From an uncultured Rhodospirillales bacterium (GTDB lineage Bacteria; Pseudomonadota; Alphaproteobacteria; RF32; CAG-239): a stretch of 43,396 nt of DNA. A model generated the notes under the pieces. That model made no database searches and had not been told where the DNA came from. It saw only the letters and a list, made by a program, of their open reading frames with translations. The stretch's first letter is position 1; every line of letters starts with the position of its first letter. The translations under genes and the position numbers were made by a program. The stretch lies in contig CACYYO010000011.1 in NCBI GenBank assembly GCA_902778645.1, positions 1 through 43,396 of the forward strand, given 5' to 3'. Positions 1 to 7,987 of this stretch are shown one piece after another.

Positions 1-442
1 AAGATTTTATATTCATCCCTTCTCTGTCGCGATAAATTTTCCAGTCTTCAACGATACTGTCATAAATCGCCTCTTGCACCAAATCGGGCGCTATTTTCCC
101 GAATGAAACGGATTTCAGCCCATTTTCATTCATTGTGACCGCAATATTGGCACTGAAGAACTCTCTGGTTTCTTTATAGCTTCGTTTAGGGCGAATCAGA
201 GATTGCGACAGACATAAGGCTGACAAAGCAAGTTGCAGTTCCTGATTAGATTTATATGCCAATTTACGCGGGTCACGCATCACCTCTTCATCACCTAAAG
301 TTTGCTCAACGCAATAGCGATTGAGCATATATAGTGCCTGCATTTGCTGAAAACCGAGCGGCACATCAGTAACAATATCCTGCCCGATGGCACGCCTGAT
401 GAGTTGCTCTAATGTTTGTTGCAAAATTTGATCTTTATTCAT
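1..442 (-). CDS. Unknown protein, C-terminus cut by window edge
   Basis: An open frame starts with ATG at 440-442 and runs off the left edge after about 147 codons (starts MNKDQILQQTLEQLIRRAIG). The visible part is soluble, without signal peptide or membrane segment, and alternates predicted helices with charged stretches. It contains no motif I recognise. It is transcribed away from the small plus-strand genes that follow, so 443-586 is a divergent intergenic region. Coding character is supported by the long uninterrupted frame and lack of a competing frame. The function is unknown. Confidence 0.7.
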   Translation of the reverse strand, partial: MNKDQILQQTLEQLIRRAIGQDIVTDVPLGFQQMQALYMLNRYCVEQTLGDEEVMRDPRKLAYKSNQELQLALSALCLSQSLIRPKRSYKETREFFSANIAVTMNENGLKSVSFGKIAPDLVQEAIYDSIVEDWKIYRDREGMNIKS

Positions 443-586
443 TCTCAGTTCCCCTAATATGCTTTCATCCTAGCACTCCTTATGGAGAATTACCAGTCTT
501 TTCTTAAAATTTCTGTATATCTCTGCTAAATTAATTGCTTTTTAACCTGTATCTGCTTAAATATTTTCAATTTCGATGAATTATGC

Positions 587-615
587 TTGACGGTTTTTGT
601 CTAAAATGATATAAT
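587..615 (+). promoter_or_regulatory. Sigma70-type promoter for the 649 gene
   Basis: TTGACG at 587-592 and a perfect TATAAT at 610-615 are separated by exactly 17 bases, 34 bases upstream of the ATG at 649. The same TTGACG -35 recurs upstream of the DUF2934 gene (30630) and tRNA-Leu (32320). Transcription should start near 622, leaving a short leader that contains the GGGAG ribosome site. Confidence 0.75.
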
Positions 616-648
616 TATCTCAAGTATAACAGATAAGGGAGAAAAGAA

Positions 649-915
649 ATGGATAAAAAAATTGCGTTATGTGGTATGGCTGTGTGTGTATCCGGGCTAG
701 CACTTACCGGAAAAATTAACGATATGGACAAACAAAACCCTCAAGAAGATCCTCTTGCCGGCATGTATGCTTTAGCCTGCACAATCGGAACCGCTGGTTT
801 TGCCAAAAAATTATATGATGCAACACATCCGACAGAGAATGAAACATCAAGGAAAGATAATAAAACTCTTGATGCAACCTCTATGTTTCTAAAACAAAAA
901 CAAAAAAGTATGTAG
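649..915 (+). CDS. Small unknown protein with two hydrophobic segments
   Basis: 88 residues. The start is supported by GGGAG about ten bases upstream. Residues 4-21 form a hydrophobic, Cys- and Gly-containing segment, and a second mildly hydrophobic stretch lies near residues 38-53. The C-terminal 30 residues are polar and Lys-rich. This could be a small membrane-associated protein or a weak signal-peptide protein; no lipobox fits well. It is the first gene of a two-gene unit with the 116-aa gene six bases downstream. I recognise no family. Confidence 0.6.
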   Translation: MDKKIALCGMAVCVSGLALTGKINDMDKQNPQEDPLAGMYALACTIGTAGFAKKLYDATHPTENETSRKDNKTLDATSMFLKQKQKSM

Positions 916-921
916 CTACCA

Positions 922-1272
922 ATGACAGAATACAAAACAGAAAAGAAATTTGTTGTCGCTGCCGATGAAGATAATGAACTTTATATTTTCATCGAGGCAA
1001 AGAAAGACCACCCTAACAATCCGCGTATTATATACGATGGCTTTGATCATGCCGTTTTTTTGCGCACACCTGAAGAAAAAATCATCTTAGATTATATTAA
1101 CCCCGAGATTCGCAGTGAACTGCGCAAAAGTAAACGCATCATCATGGTCGAAACAATTCTCGAAAATATTAAAGAGAGTTATTATGTCGATATGCAAATT
1201 GTCGACAGGATTCCCGTCGACTGGTCTAAGATGGGACTAAAAACCTGGGACGAAATCGCTCTCAAGAAATGA
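922..1272 (+). CDS. Unknown soluble protein, 116 aa
   Basis: The ATG lies six bases after the stop of the 88-aa gene and has no clear Shine-Dalgarno of its own, so it is probably translated by coupling. The protein is charged and soluble, with alternating short strands (VVAADEDNELYIFIEA, RIIMVETI) and a closing stretch DRIPVDWSKMGLKTWDEIA. It looks like a compact alpha/beta fold. No family was recognised and no catalytic motif is apparent. The gene converges on the phosphatase gene, with 83 bases between the stops and no obvious terminator. Confidence 0.6.
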   Translation: MTEYKTEKKFVVAADEDNELYIFIEAKKDHPNNPRIIYDGFDHAVFLRTPEEKIILDYINPEIRSELRKSKRIIMVETILENIKESYYVDMQIVDRIPVDWSKMGLKTWDEIALKK

Positions 1273-1355
1273 TAGAGATAATATACAACCGAACTCCCTA
1301 ATCGTGCCTCACTCAGGTTTGTTCTTTGTATTTGTGATTAAAATATTTCTTGGTA

Positions 1356-2069
1356 TTATTTATTTTTATGGGCGAATTCATCTTTGGCCTTTTGAAGCTG
1401 TTTGATAAAATCGCTATTATCATGCAACCTATTGACGAGAACAGACGTGATAATGCGTGCATGGTCAACGTCACTTTGATAATGAAAACCAGCAATCACT
1501 CGACTTTCACCATATTCAAACCCGCGTTTTAATATCTCATCTTGGCGAGCAGGATTAATCTCTGCCAAAACAAGCGCAAGTCCCCATCCCATGGTTGTAT
1601 GACCTGACGGATATGAAGAGTTTGTTTCCAATTTTTCCTCATCTTCAGGAACAGATGTATGTTCGTTAAATTGAACAAAAGGTCTGATGCGCATAATACG
1701 ACTTTTCGCTTTATCTTTGCATATATACGTTGTAGCAAGCAACCTTTTCATAAGTATCCAAATTTCAGGGGTATTTTCCTGGGAGATATTTATCCCTAAG
1801 GGCTTAGAATATATTTTAGAAAAATATTCTAATGTATGGTTAGCATCCTCCTTGGCTTGTTGACCTCGTTCCGTATGCCGCATTGTTTTTCCCCACTCAT
1901 ATCTAAGCCAATCATTGTAAAAAGCTGCTTCTGTCGGCTTAGGCGGTAGGGGAAGAAATTCTGCCCCAGATGAAATCTCTTTCTCTGTTAAAAAAGGCTT
2001 AACTTCCGCATAACAATTTGCGCAAATAAAAACTAAATAAATAAATGAAATTGTCCATATTTTTTTCAT
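1356..2069 (-). CDS. Periplasmic class A acid phosphatase (PAP2 superfamily)
   Basis: 237 residues with a signal peptide (about 1-21, ending NCYA). The three PAP2 active-site blocks are present in order: K122-x6-R129-P130, then S152-Y-P-S-G-H157-T, and S189-R190-x5-H196-x3-D200. In this superfamily the second histidine is the phosphorylated nucleophile and the first is the acid. The SYPSGHT form is typical of non-specific acid phosphatases of the PhoN type, which hydrolyse phosphomonoesters in the periplasm. GGAGGTG precedes the ATG. It lies 15 bases downstream of the serine dehydratase gene and is probably cotranscribed. The exact substrate is unknown. Confidence 0.9.
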   Translation of the reverse strand: MKKIWTISFIYLVFICANCYAEVKPFLTEKEISSGAEFLPLPPKPTEAAFYNDWLRYEWGKTMRHTERGQQAKEDANHTLEYFSKIYSKPLGINISQENTPEIWILMKRLLATTYICKDKAKSRIMRIRPFVQFNEHTSVPEDEEKLETNSSYPSGHTTMGWGLALVLAEINPARQDEILKRGFEYGESRVIAGFHYQSDVDHARIITSVLVNRLHDNSDFIKQLQKAKDEFAHKNK

Positions 2070-2084
2070 TAAATCACACCTCCA

Positions 2085-3455
2085 TCAACAAATAACATTC
2101 TTAGCTAAACCACCCAGGGACGTTTCTTTGTAATCATTTTGCAGGCTCAAACCCGTTTCGTACATTGTTTTTATAATACTATCCAGACTGACCTTATGTT
2201 CACCCGTTCCACGAGAGGCCAAACGGCTGGCGTTAACAGCTTTGATTGCCGCCATTGCGTTGCGCTCTATACAAGGAATTTGAACCAGCCCGTTAATCGG
2301 GTCACAAGTCAGCCCCAGATTGTGTTCCATTGCAATTTCCGCGGCATTTTCTATTTGATTTATGTTACCGCCCATAACAGCACACAAACCGGCTGCTGCC
2401 ATTGAGCAAGCAACGCCGACCTCCCCCTGGCAACCAACCTCTGCACCTGAAATAGAGGCATTCGTGCGATATAAGGAACAAACGGCTGCTGCCGTTGTCA
2501 AATAAATGACATCAGCTTGCTCATCATAATAGGCTTTTTTGTGTGCAAATCTTTGATAGTAACGCATCACCGCAGGCATAATTCCAGCAGATCCCATGGT
2601 CGGTGCTGTTACTATCTTGCCTCCGGCTGCGTTTTCTTCAGCCACAGCGAAAGCCCATAAGTTCACCCAATCCAATATGTATAATGCATCATCAAAATTA
2701 TGCTCAAAGCGTTTGAGCAGACTTTCATACATCTCAGGTGCTCGTCGCCGTAATTTAATATTTCCGGGGAGAATCCCCTTCTTAGTCACGCCATCATCGA
2801 TATTTTGCTGCATAATTTGAGCAACTTTACGGATGTAGGACTGAATTTCGTACTCTGAATGGATTGTACGTTCATTTGCTAAAACAATATCACTGAGCGT
2901 AAAATGATTTTTTTCACAAACCTGTTTCAACTCTGCAAAACTGGAAAACTGGTATGGAACATCTAGCGGATCTCGTTCTATTTTATTCGACATTTCATCT
3001 TGTCTGGCAATTGTTCCTCCACCGACAGAAAAATAAACTTCTTCCGACAAAATGGTACCTATCGAATCTAAGGCAACGAATCTCATGCCATTCGAATGTT
3101 CTTTAAGGAAAACAGTCTTTTCTAAAATAAAATTCGTATTAAATTCAAAAGGAATCGATTTCTCACCCCTAAGTTGCAGCGATTTTTCAGCCATGATGTG
3201 CTGAATATAATTTTGGGTTAAATCAATATGGTCAGCGGTCAAACCCAAAAGTCCGTAAGCAATAGCATTAAGCGTTCCATGGCCGATCCCCGTCAGCGCC
3301 AGAGAACCGTACAAATAAATTTTGACATCTGCAACTCGTGAGATTTTGTTCCCCAAGCCATCAACAAAACGCTTGGCTGCCTTCATTGGTCCAACGGTGT
3401 GAGAACTTGATGGTCCGATACCAACAGCAAAAATTTCAGATAAGCTATAATACAT
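2085..3455 (-). CDS. sdaA: L-serine ammonia-lyase (iron-sulfur L-serine dehydratase)
   Basis: Single-chain L-serine dehydratase, converting L-serine to pyruvate and ammonia. The N-terminal beta domain starts with the family signature GIGPSSSHTVGPM, and the alpha domain contains GSAGIMPA. The cluster cysteines are visible as VACSMAAAG and as a pair spaced eleven residues apart in TCDPINGLVQIPC. I start at ATG 3453-3455 because GAGG lies nine bases upstream. An in-frame TTG five codons earlier would give 461 aa but lacks a ribosome site. Length (456 aa) is normal for the SdaA/SdaB family. Followed by the acid phosphatase gene. Confidence 0.95.
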   Translation of the reverse strand: MYYSLSEIFAVGIGPSSSHTVGPMKAAKRFVDGLGNKISRVADVKIYLYGSLALTGIGHGTLNAIAYGLLGLTADHIDLTQNYIQHIMAEKSLQLRGEKSIPFEFNTNFILEKTVFLKEHSNGMRFVALDSIGTILSEEVYFSVGGGTIARQDEMSNKIERDPLDVPYQFSSFAELKQVCEKNHFTLSDIVLANERTIHSEYEIQSYIRKVAQIMQQNIDDGVTKKGILPGNIKLRRRAPEMYESLLKRFEHNFDDALYILDWVNLWAFAVAEENAAGGKIVTAPTMGSAGIMPAVMRYYQRFAHKKAYYDEQADVIYLTTAAAVCSLYRTNASISGAEVGCQGEVGVACSMAAAGLCAVMGGNINQIENAAEIAMEHNLGLTCDPINGLVQIPCIERNAMAAIKAVNASRLASRGTGEHKVSLDSIIKTMYETGLSLQNDYKETSLGGLAKNVIC

Positions 3456-3528
3456 CTTCTGTTTCCTCAATAAAATTGCTTGGAATATATAACATTACTT
3501 CCAAAAGTAAATATTTTTTTCACTGTGT

Positions 3529-4287
3529 TTATTGATTCTTTTTACTATATTTTTGCGGAGATAAAAGCTTTTGGGCTCGATAGACAAGCGTATTCATGCC
3601 ATATTTTATTCTTGATTTTAGGGTCAAAGCATAGGGAGATAAAATCTGAGCGATAGCTGGCATATCGCCTTGCCACCCCAGACTTTCATCATTATAAAAC
3701 TCGCAGACGTGAATGAAGGGCGTGATGTCATATTCTTTTTTGTCACAGGGGGTATCATAGGTATATAATAAGAGCATATCACACTGTTTATGCGGATAGA
3801 GGTTTTGAATCTCCTTAAATTCCTCAATGACTTGCTCTTCAGGCAATGTTTCTTTTATAAACATATATTTATCATCCGTTTTTTCCTGATTGGGAAATAT
3901 CCGCTCAATCCTTACCCATAGTATTTTGTGTGCTTTTTGAATGTGGTGGAACATACGTTTTATGCGGCGTTGATATTTTTGATAATTGCGAAGGTAAGAG
4001 GCTTCGAACTCCTCCCCGACCATAAAATCGTGCCAATACTCTATGGCATTGTGCGAATCTCTGTAAACATCAGCATCACCGTTGGATTTGATAAATTGCA
4101 GGTTTTCTTTAAGCAAAAAATCTTGAAAATTGTTTTTGAGTAAAGTACTCACCTGTTTTATAGAAGAAATCCAGATCCAGTCAAACGGGAGCGACTCACG
4201 TTGCAGCTTATTCAATCGCAAATTATGAGCATTCAAGCATCCCCAGCCGATGGGAATAATAAAATCGTATTTTTTTGTTTTTCTCAT
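3529..4287 (-). CDS. DUF1796 putative papain-like cysteine peptidase
   Basis: 252 residues. The N-terminus IPIGWGCLNAHNLR followed by ESLPFDWIW matches the conserved opening of the DUF1796 family, annotated as putative papain-like cysteine peptidases; the conserved Cys lies in that first block. A later HDFM and HVCEFYNDE supply His and acidic residues, but I cannot assign the catalytic triad. GAGGAAATC upstream supports the start. Members often occur among surface-polysaccharide genes, which fits the glycosyltransferases a few kilobases away. It is transcribed ahead of sdaA with a 73-base gap. The activity is not demonstrated by sequence alone. Confidence 0.75.
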   Translation of the reverse strand: MRKTKKYDFIIPIGWGCLNAHNLRLNKLQRESLPFDWIWISSIKQVSTLLKNNFQDFLLKENLQFIKSNGDADVYRDSHNAIEYWHDFMVGEEFEASYLRNYQKYQRRIKRMFHHIQKAHKILWVRIERIFPNQEKTDDKYMFIKETLPEEQVIEEFKEIQNLYPHKQCDMLLLYTYDTPCDKKEYDITPFIHVCEFYNDESLGWQGDMPAIAQILSPYALTLKSRIKYGMNTLVYRAQKLLSPQKYSKKNQ

Positions 4288-4391
4288 ACTGATTTCCTCT
4301 TTTTATTTAGGTCGGTTTATCATGCATCAGACTTGTTGTCAAAAAAAATTTTCTATCTTTTTCTTGATGACGTAACCAAATCTTAACCTAA

Positions 4392-4420
4392 CTTATCCTA
4401 GAGTATTTTTGTTCTATAAT
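4392..4420 (+). promoter_or_regulatory. Likely promoter of the ftsB-like gene
   Basis: A perfect TATAAT at 4415-4420 lies 22 bases before the preferred ATG at 4443. The hexamer 17 bases upstream, CTTATC (4392-4397), is a weak -35. Transcription would begin near 4427, giving a very short leader and favouring ATG 4443 over GTG 4431. Confidence 0.5.
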
Positions 4421-4442
4421 TATGATGTGAGTGGGTATAAAA

Positions 4443-4754
4443 ATGGAATTATTTTTAAATTTACCGACTAAATTTAAGAATTTAATGTGGCAGATTGCGA
4501 TTGTTATTGTTTGCCTGTATTTTGGCTTTTATACCATTAACGGTGATCGCGGCTTACTCCATTATATGTATTTATCACGCGAAATTGCTTATGCAAAACA
4601 GTTAGCCGCAAAATATCATAATGAGCGTGTTAAGTTAGAAGATAAAGTTCATCTGCTTTCATCAGAATCTTTGGATTTGGATTTACTTGATGAGCGCGCC
4701 AAGGCCGTTTTGAATCTTATGCACGATGATGAATTTATCATTGTTGATGAGTAG
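4443..4754 (+). CDS. ftsB: FtsB/DivIC-like septum formation initiator protein
   Basis: About 103 residues. One N-terminal transmembrane helix (about residues 13-32) is followed by a short periplasmic coiled coil (REIAYAKQLAAKYHNERVKLEDKV) and the conserved ending LDLLDERAKAVLNL. This is the topology of FtsB, which joins FtsL and FtsQ in the divisome and helps activate septal peptidoglycan synthesis. A GTG at 4431 in the same frame would add four residues; I prefer the ATG because of the promoter position. In many alphaproteobacteria this gene sits between eno and pdhA; here it precedes an M23 peptidase and a bactofilin. Confidence 0.85.
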   Translation: MELFLNLPTKFKNLMWQIAIVIVCLYFGFYTINGDRGLLHYMYLSREIAYAKQLAAKYHNERVKLEDKVHLLSSESLDLDLLDERAKAVLNLMHDDEFIIVDE

Positions 4755-4886
4755 GTATCATATATATTTATCCACATTTCTACCCCTCTTCAAAATAAAG
4801 ACTATATTTTTTTGCACTTTTAATGTAAGTTACTTCTAGTTTTGGATTAACAGAAAGAAGATACTTCGTTGTCTGCTCGCTAGAAA

Positions 4887-6098
4887 ATGAAAAGAAAGCA
4901 CTCACAAACTCCTATCAAAAAACCAACTTATCATGGTGAGAAAGCTCCGTTTTTTTCACCCAAAGAGATTATTTTCAGATCTAACGGGCGCGCCCGCGTC
5001 TTGCGTATTTCGCCCAAAATGCAAGTTATCATTTTTGTTCTGTTTATGGCAGTTGCCGGTTGGAGTTTTTATTCGTATCATTTCTATACACGTTCCGGTT
5101 CTATTATCAATCGCAAAGATATGGAATTGGATATGGCCAAGGATGCTTATGTTAACTTAATTGCCGATTTTATGGCCCTGCATGAAAATGTCGATAACAT
5201 TTTGAATCAAAAACATTTAGATTCACAAGAAGTCGAGGATTATAAAAAGAAAGCGACAGTCTTTGAGGATAAAATTAAGAACATTGCCAGCTCCGCTGAT
5301 TTTGTTGATGAGAATACCCTTGATCAAAAGAAAGATCTCAGCGCTGTAATTCTGCAGCGAGATGTCGTTGCCTCTGAACGAGATGAGCTCAAAAAGCAGA
5401 TGGCGCAAATGGAAGAAAAATTGCAGGAAATTAATAATGCTCAGCTTGATGTCTTTGAAAAATTACGCGTTATTTCGTCCAAGGAAGTTGATAAATTGCG
5501 TTCCATTTTCAGCGAAATTAATGTCCCTTTGAAAAAACATGGTCTGTATTTTAATCCCCTAGCTAACAAGCGCGACAGCAAGGGTGGAATTTATATCCCC
5601 GAAAAATCGGTTATTAACGATAAAAGAATCATTGATAAAATTTCTCAAATTTATAAAAATGTCGATGATGTTGAATATTATCGTCAGATTGCCGCTCGTC
5701 TTCCGCTCGGGAAACCGGTGTGGAGTTATTGGGTAACCTCACATTACGGGACTCGTAATGACCCGTTTAAGGGAAGTAAGGCTACGCATAAAGGTGTTGA
5801 TTTGGCAAGCAGAACCGGTAATAAAATTGAAGTTAAGGCCCCCGGTAAAGTTGTTCGTGCGGAGTGGGTTAACGGATATGGAAATATGGTCATGATTGAC
5901 CATGGTAACGGTTTTGAAACAAAGTATGCTCATATGAATAAGATTTATGTAAAAAAAGGGCAGACTGTAAAATTTAACGAGGTTATCGGAGAGGTCGGTT
6001 CGACCGGTCGCTCAACCGGACCTCACCTGCACTATGAAGTTGTTTATCATGGTGTTAGTGTTAATCCGATGCCTTTTATTCAGGCTAAACGTTCTTAA
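4887..6098 (+). CDS. Membrane-anchored M23 family metallopeptidase
   Basis: 403 residues. A short basic cytoplasmic tail, one transmembrane helix (about 46-65), a long coiled-coil region (about 110-205) and a C-terminal LytM/M23 domain (about 275-397). The zinc ligands are visible: H301-x3-D305 in HKGVDLA and H382 of HLH (380-382), with H349 in YAHM as the catalytic histidine. It is probably an active peptidoglycan DD-endopeptidase rather than a degenerate EnvC/NlpD-type activator. The start has a weak ribosome site. The bactofilin gene begins 12 bases later, a well-known pairing in which bactofilin localises an M23 enzyme for cell-shape control. Confidence 0.9.
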   Translation: MKRKHSQTPIKKPTYHGEKAPFFSPKEIIFRSNGRARVLRISPKMQVIIFVLFMAVAGWSFYSYHFYTRSGSIINRKDMELDMAKDAYVNLIADFMALHENVDNILNQKHLDSQEVEDYKKKATVFEDKIKNIASSADFVDENTLDQKKDLSAVILQRDVVASERDELKKQMAQMEEKLQEINNAQLDVFEKLRVISSKEVDKLRSIFSEINVPLKKHGLYFNPLANKRDSKGGIYIPEKSVINDKRIIDKISQIYKNVDDVEYYRQIAARLPLGKPVWSYWVTSHYGTRNDPFKGSKATHKGVDLASRTGNKIEVKAPGKVVRAEWVNGYGNMVMIDHGNGFETKYAHMNKIYVKKGQTVKFNEVIGEVGSTGRSTGPHLHYEVVYHGVSVNPMPFIQAKRS

Positions 6099-6110
6099 GG
6101 AGAATCAGAA

Positions 6111-6638
6111 ATGAAAAATTTAAAACGGTTGTTATTCCTCAAAGTTGCTCGTAAATTAAGCAAAAATGATAACTCCATTCCTGTTCCGACCATTATCAGT
6201 GCTAATACAAAAGTTAAAGGTGATATTGTTTGTAATGGTATCTTGCAGATTGACGGGCATGTCCAAGGTGATGTCAGCTGTTCTGAATTGGTTATTGGCC
6301 TGAAAGGTTCTCTGACAGGTGGTGCTACTGTTAAAGATTTGCATTTGTACGGAACTTTACGCGGTAAAACAGTTGCCGAGAATTTGTTCGTTTCTAAAAC
6401 AGCTAAGTTGATTGGTGATGCAACACATACTTCTATTGCTATTGAACCGGGTGCCTATATTGACGGACACTGCATGAGAGCTAATACCGCAACGGCAAAA
6501 ACAACATTGAAACTCTCTGAAACTAAGGCATCTCAGAACGAAAAGGATTTTAGCGAATCGAAAAAATCTGAAGAGACTGCAAAACCTGATTTGGTTCTGG
6601 TTACAAAATCAACAAGTCGCGCAAAGAAAGCTGTTTAG
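6111..6638 (+). CDS. Bactofilin (polymer-forming cytoskeletal protein)
   Basis: 175 residues with a central bactofilin domain (about 25-120) of short repeating beta-helix turns, recognisable in STKVKGDIV-type, GILQIDGHVQGDVSC and TAKLIGD repeats. The N- and C-terminal tails are polar and low-complexity, as usual. Bactofilins self-assemble into filaments at the inner face of the membrane. AGGAG follows directly on the stop of the M23 gene, so the two are translationally linked. The gene is followed six bases later by smpB. Confidence 0.9.
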   Translation: MKNLKRLLFLKVARKLSKNDNSIPVPTIISANTKVKGDIVCNGILQIDGHVQGDVSCSELVIGLKGSLTGGATVKDLHLYGTLRGKTVAENLFVSKTAKLIGDATHTSIAIEPGAYIDGHCMRANTATAKTTLKLSETKASQNEKDFSESKKSEETAKPDLVLVTKSTSRAKKAV

Positions 6639-6644
6639 AATATT

Positions 6645-7121
6645 ATGGCAAAAAAAGTTCGACATGCAGATTTTATCTCGCATGGACTGGTAGCACAGAA
6701 TCGACGTGCTCATTTTGATTATGAAATCGAAGAAAAATTTGTGGCCGGTTTGCAATTGACCGGCACCGAGGTTAAGTCTCTCAGATTAGGGCATGCCAAC
6801 ATTACCGATGCGTATGGTGTAGAAAAAGGCGGGGAGCTTTTTATCTCTAACATGTTTATTGCCGAATATACAAACAAAGGCTATGAATCTCACCAAGAAA
6901 AACGCGATCGAAAATTGCTTTTGAACAAAAAGGAAATTGTCAGGATTATCGGAGAGTTATCTAGAAAAGGCTCAACTTTGGTGGCTATCCGTCTATTTTT
7001 CAATGAAAAAGGACTGGCAAAGCTTGAGATTGGGCTCGGACGGGGTAAAAAACTTTATGACAAGCGAGAGACAATAAAAGAGCGTGATTGGAATCGAGAA
7101 AAACAGAGATTGCTTAAATAA
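6645..7121 (+). CDS. smpB: SsrA-binding protein SmpB
   Basis: 158 residues, the normal SmpB length. The core fold is recognisable from NRRAHFDYEI, GLQLTGTEVKSLR, ELFISNMFIAEY and the C-terminal tail GRGKKLYDKRETIKERDWNRE, which enters the ribosome decoding centre. With tmRNA it rescues stalled ribosomes and tags the incomplete protein for proteolysis. No ssrA gene was found in the window. It is the last gene of the ftsB-M23-bactofilin-smpB run, closed by a hairpin directly after the stop. Confidence 0.97.
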   Translation: MAKKVRHADFISHGLVAQNRRAHFDYEIEEKFVAGLQLTGTEVKSLRLGHANITDAYGVEKGGELFISNMFIAEYTNKGYESHQEKRDRKLLLNKKEIVRIIGELSRKGSTLVAIRLFFNEKGLAKLEIGLGRGKKLYDKRETIKERDWNREKQRLLK

Positions 7122-7148
7122 AAAAATGCCTTTTCAGGCATTTTTTAT
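7121..7148. terminator. Bidirectional terminator between smpB and the acyltransferase
   Basis: AAAAAATGCC (7121-7130) and GGCATTTTTT (7137-7146) pair around the loop TTTTCA. A-tract and T-tract flank the stem, so it can work on both strands. It overlaps the last codons of the minus-strand acyltransferase. Confidence 0.85.
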
Positions 7149-7987
7149 TTGCTTCTCACAACAGAAAGCCAGGTTCTGGCTGTGTTGTACAAAGTCCAAG
7201 TATTTTTGTGTTTCCGAATCAACTCAGGGTTTCCCTTGCTGCGGCGATAAAATTCCACCGCATCTTGAGCGTTTTCCAGTGGAAACATATCCGTTGCCGA
7301 ACTGCTTTCGGATACTCCCCAAACGACATTCTCTTTAACCACGCGAGCGGGTTGCCCGGCAACAATACAATGAGGCGGAACGTCTTTACTGACAATACAA
7401 CCGAAACCTAAAATACAGCCATTGCCCAAAGTTACGCCCTTTAAAATTGTCGTTTTGCGTCCGACCCAGACATTATCTTCCACGACGACTTCTTTATCCG
7501 GATTTATTCTCTTTCCGGAAAAATCATATATCGGGTGGTAGTCTGTATTGTAAATAACCGTATCTGCCAAACCGCAGTCGCCAAATGTAATTTTTCCACC
7601 TTTGGCTGCAACTAACGGCGGCCATGTACACCACAATTTTTTGGCTGTTACCGTAGCGCCTTCTTTCAGATCGAATTCTCCGGTTAAGGTCGAATTTGCT
7701 CCGATATCTAATGTTGATTTGTCATAGGCATACACCCCCACTTTCATCATCTCGGTATTGCGCCCGATATGGACGTGGGAATCTTTTATCATAAAAGTGC
7801 ACCCTTCCATATATACACCATCATCCAACTCTACAGAAGCATCACCGAATAACTTGATTTTGGTATTATGCATAAAAATATTTTTACCGAGTTTAAGCTT
7901 ATTATTACCGCCTTTCAGGTAAATATTTGAAGATTTCCAGTAAGACGGAACGCCCAAAATTTCGTTATTTCTACTTTTCTTTTTCAT
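7145..7987 (-). CDS. Hexapeptide-repeat (LbetaH) acyltransferase
   Basis: 280 residues built from left-handed beta-helix turns (VELDDGVYMEGCTF, HIGRNTEMMKVGVY, LDIGANSTLTGEF). The C-terminal part is the classic hexapeptide-transferase block with VVVEDNVWVGRKTTILKGVTLG and IVAGQPARVVKE. These are O-acetyl or N-acyl transferases acting on sugars or polysaccharides, usually as trimers using acetyl-CoA. I start at ATG 7985-7987 because CCGGAGGAAAAAG lies directly upstream; a TTG nine codons earlier has no ribosome site. The gene overlaps the end of the upstream gene by 17 bases. With two glycosyltransferase-like genes ahead, it probably decorates a surface glycan. Confidence 0.85.
   Translation of the reverse strand: MKKKSRNNEILGVPSYWKSSNIYLKGGNNKLKLGKNIFMHNTKIKLFGDASVELDDGVYMEGCTFMIKDSHVHIGRNTEMMKVGVYAYDKSTLDIGANSTLTGEFDLKEGATVTAKKLWCTWPPLVAAKGGKITFGDCGLADTVIYNTDYHPIYDFSGKRINPDKEVVVEDNVWVGRKTTILKGVTLGNGCILGFGCIVSKDVPPHCIVAGQPARVVKENVVWGVSESSSATDMFPLENAQDAVEFYRRSKGNPELIRKHKNTWTLYNTARTWLSVVRSK

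Noticed and set aside
1350-1532. Plus-strand frame antisense to the acid phosphatase
   Set aside because: No ribosome site, and the opposite frame has a complete PAP2 active site.
3456-3528. Possible riboswitch ahead of sdaA
   Set aside because: The gap is only 73 bases and shows no paired structure resembling a glycine or other amino-acid riboswitch.
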